Below are positions 24,506 to 33,901 of a stretch of DNA of 64,000 nucleotides, in pieces; position 1 is the first letter of the stretch; every line of letters begins with the position of its first letter. The DNA comes from DASQJL01 sp036380835 (GTDB lineage: Bacteria > Eisenbacteria > RBG-16-71-46 > SZUA-252): the NCBI GenBank assembly GCA_036380835.1, contig DASVDZ010000095.1, positions 62,001 through 126,000 of the forward strand, written 5' to 3'. The position numbers were made by a program, and so were the translations under genes. Below the pieces are notes generated by a model. The model was not told the origin of the DNA and did no database searches. It worked only from the letters and a program-made list of their open reading frames with translations.

Positions 24506-25263
24506 CGCGGAGCGCCCGGCTCCGTGAGCGACCGGAGCCGCTCCTCGGCGCGGCGCTTCACGTCGGCGCTCGCCACGTTCTCGGGGATGCTCTTGAGCGC
24601 GGCGATCGCCTCCTCGCGCTTCCCCTCCTTGAGGAGGACGTCGGCCAGGAGGAGCGCCGCGTCCCCCGACCAGCGCGAATCGGGATAGTCCGCGAGGACG
24701 CTCCGGAGGTAGACGGCGCCGGCGCGGGGCTGCTTCAGCTTCACGTAGAGCCTCCCGTTCCGGAACCGCTTCTCGGCCAGCCGGTCGCGGAGGACGCGCA
24801 CCCGCTCCCGCGCGTCCGCGGCGTGCTCGTTCTGCGGATAGAGGTCGAGGAACTGCTTGTACCGGTCGAGGGCGCGGTTCGTCTCGGTCTGATCGAGGAG
24901 CGCGGGGCGCGAGTCGAGGTCGTCGCACCGCGCGAGGAAGAAGAGCGCGTCGGGCTCGTACGGCGACTGCGGGAAGTCGCGGGTCAGGCGGTCGAACTGG
25001 CCCGACGCGAGCGTGTAGTCCTTGTCGTTGAAGTACGCCCGGCCGAGGAAGAAGAGGGCGTCGTCGGTCTTCTCGGTCCCCGGGAACTGCTCGACGTAGC
25101 TCTTCAGATCGAGGATCGCGTCGGCCCAGTCGCTCCGGTCGAACGCCGCCTTGCCGGTCTCGTAGTTGGCCACGCCTCCCTGCTGTTCCTTCAGGGTGCC
25201 GCCGCAGCCCACGGCCAGCCCGCCGAGGAGGATCACGACGGCGAGCGATCCGCGTCGAATCAT
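24502..25263 (-). CDS. bamD: BamD-like outer-membrane assembly lipoprotein
   Basis: The 253-residue lipoprotein has a signal peptide with lipobox LAVGC (Cys20) and then tandem TPR-type helices (ETGKAAFDRSDWADAILDLK, DDALFFLGRAYFNDKDYTLA, SPYEPDALFFLARC). This matches BamD/ComL, which sits on the inner face of the outer membrane and helps BamA fold barrel proteins. BamD is usually about 245 residues. It is translationally coupled on both sides by 4-nt overlaps (TPR gene upstream, nadD downstream). Other TPR lipoproteins are possible, but the size and the repeat layout fit BamD best. Confidence 0.82.
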   Translation of the reverse strand: MIRRGSLAVVILLGGLAVGCGGTLKEQQGGVANYETGKAAFDRSDWADAILDLKSYVEQFPGTEKTDDALFFLGRAYFNDKDYTLASGQFDRLTRDFPQSPYEPDALFFLARCDDLDSRPALLDQTETNRALDRYKQFLDLYPQNEHAADARERVRVLRDRLAEKRFRNGRLYVKLKQPRAGAVYLRSVLADYPDSRWSGDAALLLADVLLKEGKREEAIAALKSIPENVASADVKRRAEERLRSLTEPGAPR

Positions 25264-25988
25264 CGCGCGGAGGCGTCCCCGGTGGCGGCCTCTTCGCGGT
25301 CGAGCATCTCGAGGTACGCGCGAGCGCGCACGTCGTCGGCGCGCTCGGCGAGACAGCGGGCCCACTCCTCGCGCGCCCGGTGGCGGCGCCCCGAGCGGTA
25401 GAAGACGAGGCCCAGGGTCACGCGGGCGTCGGCGTACCGGGGGTTCTGGGCGAGCGCGCTCGAGAGCTCCGACTCGGCGTCCTCGTAGAGGCCCATCTCC
25501 CCGTAGACCGAACCGAGCTTGTTCTTGAGATCCAGGTACTGGGGCGCCAGCTTGAGCGCCTTCCGGTACTCCTGCGTGGCGTCCACGTGCATGCCGAGAT
25601 TCCGGTACGTGTCGCCGAGGAGGGCGTGGGAATCGGCGAGGAACGTCCTCACGTCGGGAGACAGGTTCTCGTGCTCCGGGTCGCGGATCCCCTCCGCCTG
25701 GAACTCCGCGAGCGCCTCGTCGTACCGGCCGAGGTCGTTGTAGACGATGGCCAGGTTGAGCCGCGCCTCGAGGTAGTGCGGATTCAGGGTCAGCGCGCGC
25801 CGGAACGCCTGGACGGCGCGCTCGCGTTCGCCGGCCAGGCTGAGCGCCAGTCCCAGCTGGTTGTGGAGATCGGGAAATTGCGGATAGAGGGCGATCGCCT
25901 CCTCGGTCTCGCGGATGGCGTCCTGGTAGAGACCGCGATCGAAGAAGTCGCGCCCGAGCGCCTGATGCTGCCGAGCGGCCAAGCTCAT
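25260..25988 (-). CDS. TPR-repeat protein
   Basis: This 242-residue protein is almost wholly tetratricopeptide repeats. At least five units are visible, for example ALGRDFFDRGLYQDAIRE, NQLGLALSLAGERERAVQ and LNLAIVYNDLGRYDEALA. No signal peptide is seen, so it is probably a cytoplasmic scaffold for protein contacts. I chose ATG 25988, which has GGGAGG 7 nt upstream, over the ATG at 26012, which has no such site. It overlaps the bamD-like gene by ATGA. The partner is unknown. Confidence 0.82.
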   Translation of the reverse strand: MSLAARQHQALGRDFFDRGLYQDAIRETEEAIALYPQFPDLHNQLGLALSLAGERERAVQAFRRALTLNPHYLEARLNLAIVYNDLGRYDEALAEFQAEGIRDPEHENLSPDVRTFLADSHALLGDTYRNLGMHVDATQEYRKALKLAPQYLDLKNKLGSVYGEMGLYEDAESELSSALAQNPRYADARVTLGLVFYRSGRRHRAREEWARCLAERADDVRARAYLEMLDREEAATGDASAR

Positions 25989-26025
25989 GCCGATCCTCCC
26001 TGGATTCACCATGTCGGTGATCCCG

Positions 26026-26724
26026 TCAGTTCCGGTTCGAGTAGAAGAGGACCACCAGGCCGGTCACCACGCCGAGCACGATGAGCGGCTCCAGGAACCG
26101 GAATCCCGAGCCCGTCGGCAGCGGCGGATCGATTCCCACCGCCCCGCCGGCGACGTACGCGAGGTCCGATTTGGGCACGACGTCGCGAAGGATTCCCGAT
26201 CCGGTCCGGACCCAGACCACGGCTCCGGTCCCGGCGTCCGTCAGCGTCGCGCCGGCGTGCATGGAGACCACCCGCTCGTACCCTTTCACCCCGAAGGGGA
26301 AGGAACGGATCCGTCGAACGTACGAAACCGACCATCCGTCGACCCTCGCGTCGAGCGCGAAGGTGCTCGAATCGGGCGCCGGGACGCCCGCCATCCCGGG
26401 GGGCATCGTCGGGGCGTTCGCCGCGGGGCGCGTGAAGAGGCGCACCTCGCGCCCCTGGTCCTTGAGGCGCTGCACGATCCGCTGCGCGAGCGCGCCGAGC
26501 GTGTCGCCGCGGATCGGGGTGAGGAGGGTGACCGCCCGCCCCGCCGGGATCGGCGCGTCGCGGAGCAGATCGCCCGCCACCGTCGTCGCGACCGAGTCGA
26601 GCACCATCGCGTGCGTCGGGGCCTCCGGGCGCGCGACCGCGGCCGAAGCGCCCCCCGCCGAGACGGCGAGCCATGCCCCGCACGCGGCCGTCGCGATCGT
26701 CCCGGCCCTGCGCCATCCGTTCAC
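26026..26724 (-). CDS. exported protein of unknown function with C-terminal membrane anchor
   Basis: The 232-residue product starts with a signal-like segment (GTIATAACGAWLAVSAGG, about 8-25). It ends in a single transmembrane helix (LEPLIVLGVVTGLVVLFYS, about 210-229) with only three residues after it. The middle has a Ser/Thr- and Val-rich mixed domain (DSVATTVAGDLL, AQRIVQRLKDQGREVRLF, DARVDGWSVSYVRRIRSF). I recognise no family. GTG 26724 overlaps the rimO stop (GTGA) and GGGGGAGG lies just upstream. It is co-expressed with rimO and ftsK and lies before the TPR genes, so an envelope role is a guess. Confidence 0.72.
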   Translation of the reverse strand: MNGWRRAGTIATAACGAWLAVSAGGASAAVARPEAPTHAMVLDSVATTVAGDLLRDAPIPAGRAVTLLTPIRGDTLGALAQRIVQRLKDQGREVRLFTRPAANAPTMPPGMAGVPAPDSSTFALDARVDGWSVSYVRRIRSFPFGVKGYERVVSMHAGATLTDAGTGAVVWVRTGSGILRDVVPKSDLAYVAGGAVGIDPPLPTGSGFRFLEPLIVLGVVTGLVVLFYSNRN

Positions 26725-28124
26725 TCGATCACCTCCCCCTCCAGGTCGTAGCGCCTGGCGCCGCGGATCCGGACCCGGACCCAATCCCCGGGCGAGAGCG
26801 CGGACGCGCCTTCCGTGACGCGGACGCGCGTGACGCCGTCCACCTCGTATCCCTGCTGCTCGACGCGGCCGGTGAAGCCGCCCGGACGCCCGGGCGTGGG
26901 CGCGTCGATCAGCACCCGCTCCGTCCGTCCGATCCAGCGCCGCCAGACCGCCGTCGCCATGTCCCGCTGCGCCGCCATCAGGCGGCGCCGGCGCTCGAGC
27001 TTGACCCGCTCGGTCACCTGGTCCTTCATCCGTCCCGCGGGCGTCCCCTCCTCGCGGGAGTAGGCGAAACAGCCCACGTGATCGAACGCCTCCCGGCGTA
27101 CGACGTCGAGCAGCGCCTCGAAGTCCTCCTCCGTCTCGCCCGGGAAGCCGACGATGAAATGGGTCCGGATCGCCACGCCGGGCAGCCGTTCGCGGAGCCG
27201 GTCGATCAGGCGCTCCATGTCGGCGCGCGTCACCTCGCGGCGCATGCGGCGGAGCATCCCGTCGGTCCAGTGCTGGAGCGGGATGTCGACGTAGCGGCAG
27301 ACCTTCTCCTCCTCTTCGAACGTTCGGATCAACTCCTCCGTCCAGGTCTTCGGGTGCGTGTAGTGGACGCGAACCCACTCGATGCCCGGGACGCGGCAGA
27401 GCTGCCGCAGGAGCTCCGGCAGCCGCGCGCTACCGTACAGGTCGGCGCCGTAGGAAGTCGAGTCCTGCGCGATCAGGAGGAGCTCCTTCACCCCCGCGTC
27501 GGCGAGGCGCCGGGCCTCGGCGAGCACCGACTCCACGGGCCGGCTCCGGAGATCGCCCCGGAGCGCCGGGATGATGCAGAAGGTGCAGCGGAAGTCGCAC
27601 CCGTCGGCGATTCGGAGGTAGGCGAGATGGCGTGGCGTCGAGATCGCGCGATGGGCCGCGAGATCCACGGCGGTGCCCGCCGGGCCGACCTCGACGATGC
27701 GGGCCCCCGGGGCGTGCCGGACCCGGTTCAGGACGCGCGTGATCGCCTCCACCTGCCCCGTTCCGACGACCGCGTCGACCTCCGGGATCTCCGCGAGGAG
27801 GTCGGCCTGGTAGCGCTGCGCCATGCACCCCGCGACGACCAGCCCCCTGAGACGCCCCTCGCGCTTGAGCGCGGCCAGCTCCAGGATCCGATCGATCGAT
27901 TCCTTCTGCGACGGCCCGATGAACGCGCAGGTGTTCACCACCGCCAGGTCGGCCTCGTCGGGCGAGGCGGTCATCGCGAAGCCGCCCCGGGCGAGGAGTC
28001 CGGCCATGATCTCGGAGTCGACGAGGTTCTTGGCGCAGCCGAGCGTGACGAGCGCGACGCGCGCCGGCGCCGTCTCGTCGCGGGGCGCGGCCGGGAAGAG
28101 CGCGATGGGAGACGGACCGATCAC
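26721..28124 (-). CDS. rimO: ribosomal protein S12 methylthiotransferase RimO
   Basis: RimO is a radical SAM enzyme with two iron-sulfur clusters that methylthiolates the beta-carbon of an Asp in ribosomal protein S12. The 467-residue protein shows the N-terminal cluster cysteines Cys30 (GCAKN), Cys66 and Cys100. The radical SAM motif CDFRCTFC has Cys176, Cys180 and Cys183. A TRAM domain lies at the C-terminus (about 395-465). TLGCAKNLVDSE is typical of RimO rather than MiaB. The start is GTG, overlapping the ftsK stop by 4 nt. Confidence 0.95.
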   Translation of the reverse strand: MIGPSPIALFPAAPRDETAPARVALVTLGCAKNLVDSEIMAGLLARGGFAMTASPDEADLAVVNTCAFIGPSQKESIDRILELAALKREGRLRGLVVAGCMAQRYQADLLAEIPEVDAVVGTGQVEAITRVLNRVRHAPGARIVEVGPAGTAVDLAAHRAISTPRHLAYLRIADGCDFRCTFCIIPALRGDLRSRPVESVLAEARRLADAGVKELLLIAQDSTSYGADLYGSARLPELLRQLCRVPGIEWVRVHYTHPKTWTEELIRTFEEEEKVCRYVDIPLQHWTDGMLRRMRREVTRADMERLIDRLRERLPGVAIRTHFIVGFPGETEEDFEALLDVVRREAFDHVGCFAYSREEGTPAGRMKDQVTERVKLERRRRLMAAQRDMATAVWRRWIGRTERVLIDAPTPGRPGGFTGRVEQQGYEVDGVTRVRVTEGASALSPGDWVRVRIRGARRYDLEGEVIE

Positions 28125-30433
28125 GCGTCGCCCTCCAGCGCCGACGCCGCGCCCGACCGCCGCTCGGCGAGCTCGTGCTCGTTCACCAGCACCTCCCGTC
28201 CCTTCGCCCCCTCGGACGGCCCGACGATGCCGCGCTCCTCGAGCAGATCGAGGAGGCGCGCGGCGCGCGAGTAGCCCACCTTGAGGCGCCGCTGCAGCAT
28301 CGACGTCGACGCCTGCTGATGGAGGACCACGAGACGCATCGCCTCCTCGAAGAGCTCGTCCTCGGCGCCCGACTCGTCCAGCGCCCGCACCTGCTCGAGT
28401 GCCGAGTCGTCGACGGCGACCGGCCCGCCCTGCTCCTTCAGGAAGGAGACGACCCGCTCGATCTCCTCGCCCGAGACGTAGGAGCCGTGGATCCGATAGG
28501 GCTCCGGCTTCCCCGCCGGCAGGTAGAGCGAATCGCCGTAGCCGAGGAGGCTCTCGGCCCCGTTCATGTCGAGGATCACGCGCGAGTCGGTGCGGCTCGC
28601 GACCTGGAAGGCGATCCGCGACGGGAAGTTCGCCTTGATCACCCCGGTGATCACGTCGACGGACGGCCGCTGCGTCGCGAGCATCAGGTGGATCCCGACC
28701 GCGCGCGCCATCTGCGCGAGGCGGCCGATCGGCTCCTCGATCTCCGCCGGCAGGAGCGCCATCAAGTCGGCCAGCTCGTCGACGACGACCACGATGTACG
28801 GGAAGCGCGCGTCCTCGTGCACCGCCGGGTCGAGGCCCATGCGGTTGTACTGCTCGATGTTCCGCGCGCCGTGCTTGGCGAAGACCTGGTAGCGACGTTC
28901 CATCTCCTTCACGCAGTAGCGGAGCGCCTGCGCCGCCTTCTTGGGATCGGTGACGACCGGCATCCTGAGGTGCGGGATCCCGTTGTACGGGGTCAGCTCC
29001 AGCATCTTCGGGTCGATCATGATGAACCGGAGCTCCGCGGGGGTCCGCCGCATCAGGAGGCTCATGATCAGCGTGTTGATGCAGACGCTCTTCCCCGACC
29101 CGGTCGCGCCCGCGATCAGGAGATGGGGCATCCGCTCGAGCGACGTGGTGAAGGGCGCGCCGGCGACGTCCTTGCCCAGCGCGAACGGAAGCGCGTCGGT
29201 CGACTTCTGGAACGCGGGCGATTCGACGATCTCGCGGAAGGAGACGAGCGACTTCACGCGGTTCGGGATCTCGATTCCGACCGCCGCCTTCCCCGGGATC
29301 GGCGCCACGATCCGGATCCGCTGGGCGCGGAGCGAGAGCGCGAGGTCGTCCTGCCGCTGGAGGATCTGGTTCACCTTGACGCCCGGGGCCGGTTCGTACT
29401 CGAAGAGCGTGATCACGGGACCGGGATGGACCTCGGAGACCTTCCCCGCCACGTCGAAGTCGGCCAGGGTCCGCTCGAGCACGCGCGAGAGCTCGAGTAG
29501 CTCCGATTCCTCAACCGTGTTCTGCGCGGCCGGGTGCTCCTCGAGGAGGTCGATCGGGGGGAGCGCGGCGTCGGGGACCAGCGCGGGCCCGAGGAGGAGC
29601 CCCGCCGATTCCGGGCTCGCCCCGCCGGGGCGCCTCCGGTCGCCCCGGTCGGACGCGGGCGGAGGGAACGGGATCGCCATCGGCTCGGCCCGCTCGGGTT
29701 CGCGGCGGCCCACGATGCGCGGCTTGGAATCGCGGCGCGCCCCCTCCTCCGGGGACGCGAACGCCTGCGCCAGCTCCTCCTCCTCCTCCATCGGCGGCTT
29801 CCGCCCGCGACGCGACGCGGTGGCCGCGGCGGCGTCGGCCGCGTCCGGCGGCGTCGCGCCCGCGGCGCGCTTCTTCGGCGCCTTCTCGGGCAGGAGCTTC
29901 GCGAGGAGCGCCGCGAGCGCCCGGCGGAGGGGCGACGACGATCCGAGCTCGAGCGCGACGAGGCCGACCACGAGGAGCGCGGTGCCGAGCAGGAGCTCGC
30001 CGCCGATCCGGCCGAGGAGGCGCGCGGCGACGAGGCCGATCCATTCTCCGACGCCTCCCACCAGGCCGCGGTTCCCGCCGGTGACCAGGTAGAGGAAGCC
30101 CATCGCCGCCGCGGCCCCGGTCGCGCCCAAGGCGGTGCGGATCCAGAGCTCGCCCGCGGCGTGGAGCCGGACCCGGTTCCATCCCCACGCGATCAGGGCG
30201 AGGGGCAAGAGCCACGCTCCGAGGAACCCCAGCGCGCGCGCGAGGCCCGCCGCCGCGAAGGCCCCGACGATGCCGCCCTGGTTATGGACCGACCCGGACG
30301 CGAGGAGGTCGGAGGCCGTGTCGCGCGCGTCGCGCGTGGCGAGGGCGAGGCAGAGGTAGAGCGCGACCGAGAGGAGGCAGAGCCCCAGGATCTGGAACTT
30401 GCGCCGGACGGGAACCCGTCCCAGGAACCACAT
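28121..30433 (-). CDS. ftsK: DNA translocase FtsK/SpoIIIE
   Basis: This 770-residue motor pumps chromosome ends out of the closing septum and helps dimer resolution. The N-terminus has four or five membrane helices (about 15-33, 53-84, 99-119, 144-163). An Ala/Pro- and charge-rich linker (about 180-300) follows. The RecA-like motor has Walker A GATGSGKS at 442-449 and Walker B VVVVDELAD with Asp552-Glu553. The C-terminal gamma winged-helix domain, which reads DNA polarity sites, spans about 700-760 (STSMLQRRLKVGYSRAARL). It is complete and of normal SpoIIIE-like size. Confidence 0.96.
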   Translation of the reverse strand: MWFLGRVPVRRKFQILGLCLLSVALYLCLALATRDARDTASDLLASGSVHNQGGIVGAFAAAGLARALGFLGAWLLPLALIAWGWNRVRLHAAGELWIRTALGATGAAAAMGFLYLVTGGNRGLVGGVGEWIGLVAARLLGRIGGELLLGTALLVVGLVALELGSSSPLRRALAALLAKLLPEKAPKKRAAGATPPDAADAAAATASRRGRKPPMEEEEELAQAFASPEEGARRDSKPRIVGRREPERAEPMAIPFPPPASDRGDRRRPGGASPESAGLLLGPALVPDAALPPIDLLEEHPAAQNTVEESELLELSRVLERTLADFDVAGKVSEVHPGPVITLFEYEPAPGVKVNQILQRQDDLALSLRAQRIRIVAPIPGKAAVGIEIPNRVKSLVSFREIVESPAFQKSTDALPFALGKDVAGAPFTTSLERMPHLLIAGATGSGKSVCINTLIMSLLMRRTPAELRFIMIDPKMLELTPYNGIPHLRMPVVTDPKKAAQALRYCVKEMERRYQVFAKHGARNIEQYNRMGLDPAVHEDARFPYIVVVVDELADLMALLPAEIEEPIGRLAQMARAVGIHLMLATQRPSVDVITGVIKANFPSRIAFQVASRTDSRVILDMNGAESLLGYGDSLYLPAGKPEPYRIHGSYVSGEEIERVVSFLKEQGGPVAVDDSALEQVRALDESGAEDELFEEAMRLVVLHQQASTSMLQRRLKVGYSRAARLLDLLEERGIVGPSEGAKGREVLVNEHELAERRSGAASALEGDA

Positions 30434-30448
30434 CGAGCGCGGCCCGGC

Positions 30449-31735
30449 CTATGTTCCCTGTTGCCAGGAGGCGAGGTAGGCGACCTGCTCCGGCGTGAGG
30501 GTGTCGATGCGCACGCCGAGCGCCTCCAGCTTGAGCCGCGCGATCTGCTCGTCGAGGGCGGCCGGGATCGGATAGACGTTCGGCTTGAGATCCTTGGCGT
30601 GGGCGAGGAGGTACTCGGCCCCGAGCGCCTGGTTGGCGAAGCTCATGTCCATGACCGACGCCGGGTGCCCCTCGGCGGCCGCGAGGTTGATGAGCCGCCC
30701 CTCGCCCAGGACGAAGACGCGCTTGCCCGGGGCGAGCGTGAACTCCTGCACGAACGGGCGGACCGTGCGGACCGCCGTCGCCCGCTTGGCGAGCGATTCG
30801 AGGTCCAGCTCCACGTTGAAGTGTCCGGAATTCGCGACGATCGCGCCGTCCTTCATGGCGGCGAAGTGCTCCATCCGGATCACGTTCAGGTTGCCGGTCA
30901 CGGTGACGAAGACGTCGCCGACCCGCGCCGCCTCGTCGGCCGGCATGACCTCGAAGCCGTCCATCACCGCCTCGAGCGCCGGCAGGGGATCGATCTCGGT
31001 CACGACCACGTGGGCCCCCATGCCGCGGGCGCGTGTCGCGACGCCGCGGCCGCACCATCCGTACCCCAGGACCACGAACCGGCAACCCGCCAGGAGGCGG
31101 TTCGTCGCGCGGAGGATCCCGTCGATCGTGCTCTGGCCCGTGCCGTACCGGTTGTCGAAGAAGTGCTTCGTCTTGGCGTCGTTCACGGCGAGGATCGGAT
31201 ACCGGAGCGCGCCCTCGCGCGCCATGCTGCGGAGCCGGATCACGCCGGTCGTCGTTTCCTCGGTGCCGCCGATCACGCCCTTCGCCTGCTCCGCGCGCTG
31301 CGTGTGGAGCACCGTCACGAGGTCGGCCCCGTCGTCCATGGTGACCTCGGGCTTCGCGTCGAGCGCGGCCGCGATGTGCTTGTAGTACGTCTCCGCGTCC
31401 TCCCCCTTGATGGCGAACGTCGGGATGCCGCAGCGATGCGCGAGCGCGGCCGCCACGTCGTCCTGCGTCGAGAGGGGGTTCGAGGCGCAGAGCGCCACCT
31501 CGGCGCCTCCCGCCTGAAGGGTCAGCATCAGATTGGCGGTCTCGGTCGTCACGTGGAGGCACGCCGCGAACCGCCGCCCGCGAAGCGGCTTCTCCGCGGC
31601 GAACCGGGCCTTCACCTGGCGGAGGACCGGCATCTCGCGCTCGGCCCACTCGATCCGGTTCATGCCCTCCGTGGCGAGCTTGGGATCGCGCACGTGTCCC
31701 TGCGCGCTCATGGCGACGGCGGTCTCAGGCGTCAC
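30449..31735 (-). CDS. ahcY: S-adenosylhomocysteine hydrolase
   Basis: AhcY splits S-adenosylhomocysteine into adenosine and homocysteine and so completes the methyl cycle begun by MetK, encoded just upstream. The 428-residue protein shows the HVTTETANLMLTL substrate region, DDGADLV, NDAKTKHFFDNRYGTGQS and the NAD-binding GYGWCGRG. I chose GTG 31735 because GGAGG lies 9 nt upstream; this overlaps metK by 11 nt. ATG 31711 lacks such a site. The archaeal/bacterial short form lacks the roughly 40-residue insertion of eukaryotic enzymes. Confidence 0.94.
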   Translation of the reverse strand: MTPETAVAMSAQGHVRDPKLATEGMNRIEWAEREMPVLRQVKARFAAEKPLRGRRFAACLHVTTETANLMLTLQAGGAEVALCASNPLSTQDDVAAALAHRCGIPTFAIKGEDAETYYKHIAAALDAKPEVTMDDGADLVTVLHTQRAEQAKGVIGGTEETTTGVIRLRSMAREGALRYPILAVNDAKTKHFFDNRYGTGQSTIDGILRATNRLLAGCRFVVLGYGWCGRGVATRARGMGAHVVVTEIDPLPALEAVMDGFEVMPADEAARVGDVFVTVTGNLNVIRMEHFAAMKDGAIVANSGHFNVELDLESLAKRATAVRTVRPFVQEFTLAPGKRVFVLGEGRLINLAAAEGHPASVMDMSFANQALGAEYLLAHAKDLKPNVYPIPAALDEQIARLKLEALGVRIDTLTPEQVAYLASWQQGT

Positions 31736-32921
31736 GCTTCAAGTCCTCCACGCGGTCGAGCAGCTCCCAGCGGAAGCCCTCGTTCTCGCGTCCGAAATGT
31801 CCGTAGGCGGCGGTGCGCTTGTAGATCGGCTTCCGCAGATCGAGCGCGTGGATGATCGCGTGGGGGCGAAGGTCGAAGTGCTTCCGCACGAGCTCGGAGA
31901 TCCGGCCGTCGGAGACCTGGCCGGTGCCGTGGGTCTCCACCATGACCGAGACCGGCTCCTCGACGCCGATGGCGTACGCGAGCTGGACGGTGCACCGCTC
32001 CGCGAGGCCCGCCCCGACGATGTTCTTGGCCACGTGGCGCGCGGCATAAGACGCGGAGCGGTCGACCTTCGTCGGGTCCTTTCCGCTGAACGCGCCGCCC
32101 CCGTGGCCGCCGAATCCGCCGTACGTGTCGACGATGATCTTGCGGCCCGTCAGGCCGGTGTCGGCGCGCGGGCCGCCCAGGACGAACCGCCCGGTCGGAT
32201 TGATGTGGTAGCGCGGCTCGCCGTCCACGAGGAGCTTCGGAAGGACGGGCCGGATGATCTCGACGATCAACCGTTCCCTAAACCGCGCGAGCTCGGCGTC
32301 CCCCATCTCGGCGTGCTGCGTCGAGAGGACGACCGTGTCGATGCGCTTCGGGATCCCGTCCTCGTATTGCACGGTGACCTGCGACTTGCCGTCGGGCCTC
32401 AGTTCCGGGAAGGCGCCCGAGCGCCGCGCGGCGGCGAGCGCCTGCGTCAGCTTGTGCGCGAGGAGGATCGGGAGCGGCATCAGCTCGGGCGTTTCGCGCA
32501 CGGCGTAACCGAACATCAGCCCCTGGTCCCCCGCCCCGCGCCGGTCGACGCCGAGCGCGATGTCGCGCGACTGCTCGTCGATCGCGGTCAAGACCGAGCA
32601 CGTCTCGGAGTCGAAGCCGTACGCCGGATCGTCGTAGCCGATCGAGCGGATCGTCTCCCGCACGATGCGCGGGATGTCGACGTAGCACTTGGTCGTGATC
32701 TCGCCCGCCACGAGCGCGAGGCCCGTCGTCACGAGGGTCTCGCACGCGACGCGGCCGAACGGATCCTGCGCGAGAATCGCGTCTAGGACCGCGTCCGAGA
32801 TCTGGTCGGCCACCTTGTCGGGGTGTCCTTCCGTGACCGACTCGGAGCTGAAGAGCATGGAGTGGTGCGTCGGATCCGACCGACGCTCCGCGGGCTTCAC
32901 CTGTGTCGCCTGACCGCTCAT
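31725..32921 (-). CDS. metK: S-adenosylmethionine synthetase
   Basis: MetK makes S-adenosylmethionine from ATP and methionine. The 398-residue protein has the signatures GHPDKVADQISDAVLDA near the start and GGHGGGAFSGKDPTKVDRSA in the centre. ATG 32921 overlaps the nucleotidyltransferase stop (ATGA) and has GGAGG 9 nt upstream. Together with ahcY it forms an SAM-recycling pair at the end of the sugar cluster. RimO and the TIGR03960-type radical SAM protein in this window use SAM. Confidence 0.96.
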   Translation of the reverse strand: MSGQATQVKPAERRSDPTHHSMLFSSESVTEGHPDKVADQISDAVLDAILAQDPFGRVACETLVTTGLALVAGEITTKCYVDIPRIVRETIRSIGYDDPAYGFDSETCSVLTAIDEQSRDIALGVDRRGAGDQGLMFGYAVRETPELMPLPILLAHKLTQALAAARRSGAFPELRPDGKSQVTVQYEDGIPKRIDTVVLSTQHAEMGDAELARFRERLIVEIIRPVLPKLLVDGEPRYHINPTGRFVLGGPRADTGLTGRKIIVDTYGGFGGHGGGAFSGKDPTKVDRSASYAARHVAKNIVGAGLAERCTVQLAYAIGVEEPVSVMVETHGTGQVSDGRISELVRKHFDLRPHAIIHALDLRKPIYKRTAAYGHFGRENEGFRWELLDRVEDLKRDA

Positions 32922-33901
32922 GAAACTTCCACCTCCGACGAGTCCCCGACGTTGAGCCGCTGATAGGCGCCGCGAACGAGGGCGTTCTCCCCGACCACCG
33001 ACAGGTCGAGCAGGATGTCCTCCACGGTCGCTCCTTCGTTCACGATGGAGTTCTGCACGACCGAGCGCCGGACCCGCGCCCGGGCGCCGATCGAGGCGTG
33101 CGGGCCGATCACCGCGTGCAGCACGTCGGCGCTCGGATCGAGCGCGACGGGCGGGACGATCACGACGCCCGGCCGGGACGCGGTCGTGGCCGCGGCGTCC
33201 AGAAGCGCCCGGTTCGTCTCGAGGAGCGCCTCCGTCTTGCCGCAATCATACCAGCCTTCCACGGGGAACGGTCGAAGTTCCTCCCCCTGCGCGAGGAGGG
33301 CGGCGAGCGCGTCGGTCAGCTGGATCTCGCCCCGCGTCCGCTTCCCGGAGCGCTCCAGCTCCGCGAGGCACGAGAAGAGCCGCCGGGAGCGCTCGATGTA
33401 GTAGAGGCCGACCAGCGCCAGATTCGACGCGGGGTGCTCCGGCTTCTCGACCAGCGCCACGATCCGGCCGTCCTTCACGGTCGCGACCCCGAAGCGCCGG
33501 GGATCCTCGACCTCCCGCACCCCGACGAACGATCCGCCCGCGAGGAGCCCTGAGAGATTCGCCCGGACGATGGTGTCGCCGAGGATGATCAGGACGGGGG
33601 CGTCCCCGACCTGGTCGCGCGCCTGGGCCACGGCGTGCCCGAGACCCTGCGGCTCGTCCTGGACCACGCTCTCGACGCGCACGTCGGTCCGCGCCGCCCC
33701 GAACGCGCGGAGCCGCTCCCCCATCTCGCCCGGGCTGACCACCAGGACGACCCGTTCGGGCTTCACGGCCGCGAGCTGATCGAGGATGTGCCCGAGGATC
33801 GGCTTGCCGGCGACGGAGAGGAGCGCCTTCGGCGTCGTGAGCGTGTGGGGCCTCAGGCGCGTTCCCGCGCCGGCGACCGGAACGACCGCGACCGGCCTCA
33901 T
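32918..33901 (-). CDS. sugar-phosphate nucleotidyltransferase (RmlA/GlmU-like)
   Basis: This 327-residue protein should join a nucleoside monophosphate to a hexose-1-phosphate. The N-terminal signature GAGTRLRPHTLTTPKALL is intact, with ILGDTIV for metal binding. The C-terminal 70 residues look like left-handed beta-helix turns (IGPHASIGARARVRRSVV). Whether it makes dTDP-, UDP- or GDP-sugars cannot be told. The overlap by ATGA on both sides with PGI/PMI and metK suggests it is translated with them. It fits a route from PTS-imported hexose via isomerase and mutase to activated sugar. Confidence 0.85.
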   Translation of the reverse strand: MRPVAVVPVAGAGTRLRPHTLTTPKALLSVAGKPILGHILDQLAAVKPERVVLVVSPGEMGERLRAFGAARTDVRVESVVQDEPQGLGHAVAQARDQVGDAPVLIILGDTIVRANLSGLLAGGSFVGVREVEDPRRFGVATVKDGRIVALVEKPEHPASNLALVGLYYIERSRRLFSCLAELERSGKRTRGEIQLTDALAALLAQGEELRPFPVEGWYDCGKTEALLETNRALLDAAATTASRPGVVIVPPVALDPSADVLHAVIGPHASIGARARVRRSVVQNSIVNEGATVEDILLDLSVVGENALVRGAYQRLNVGDSSEVEVS

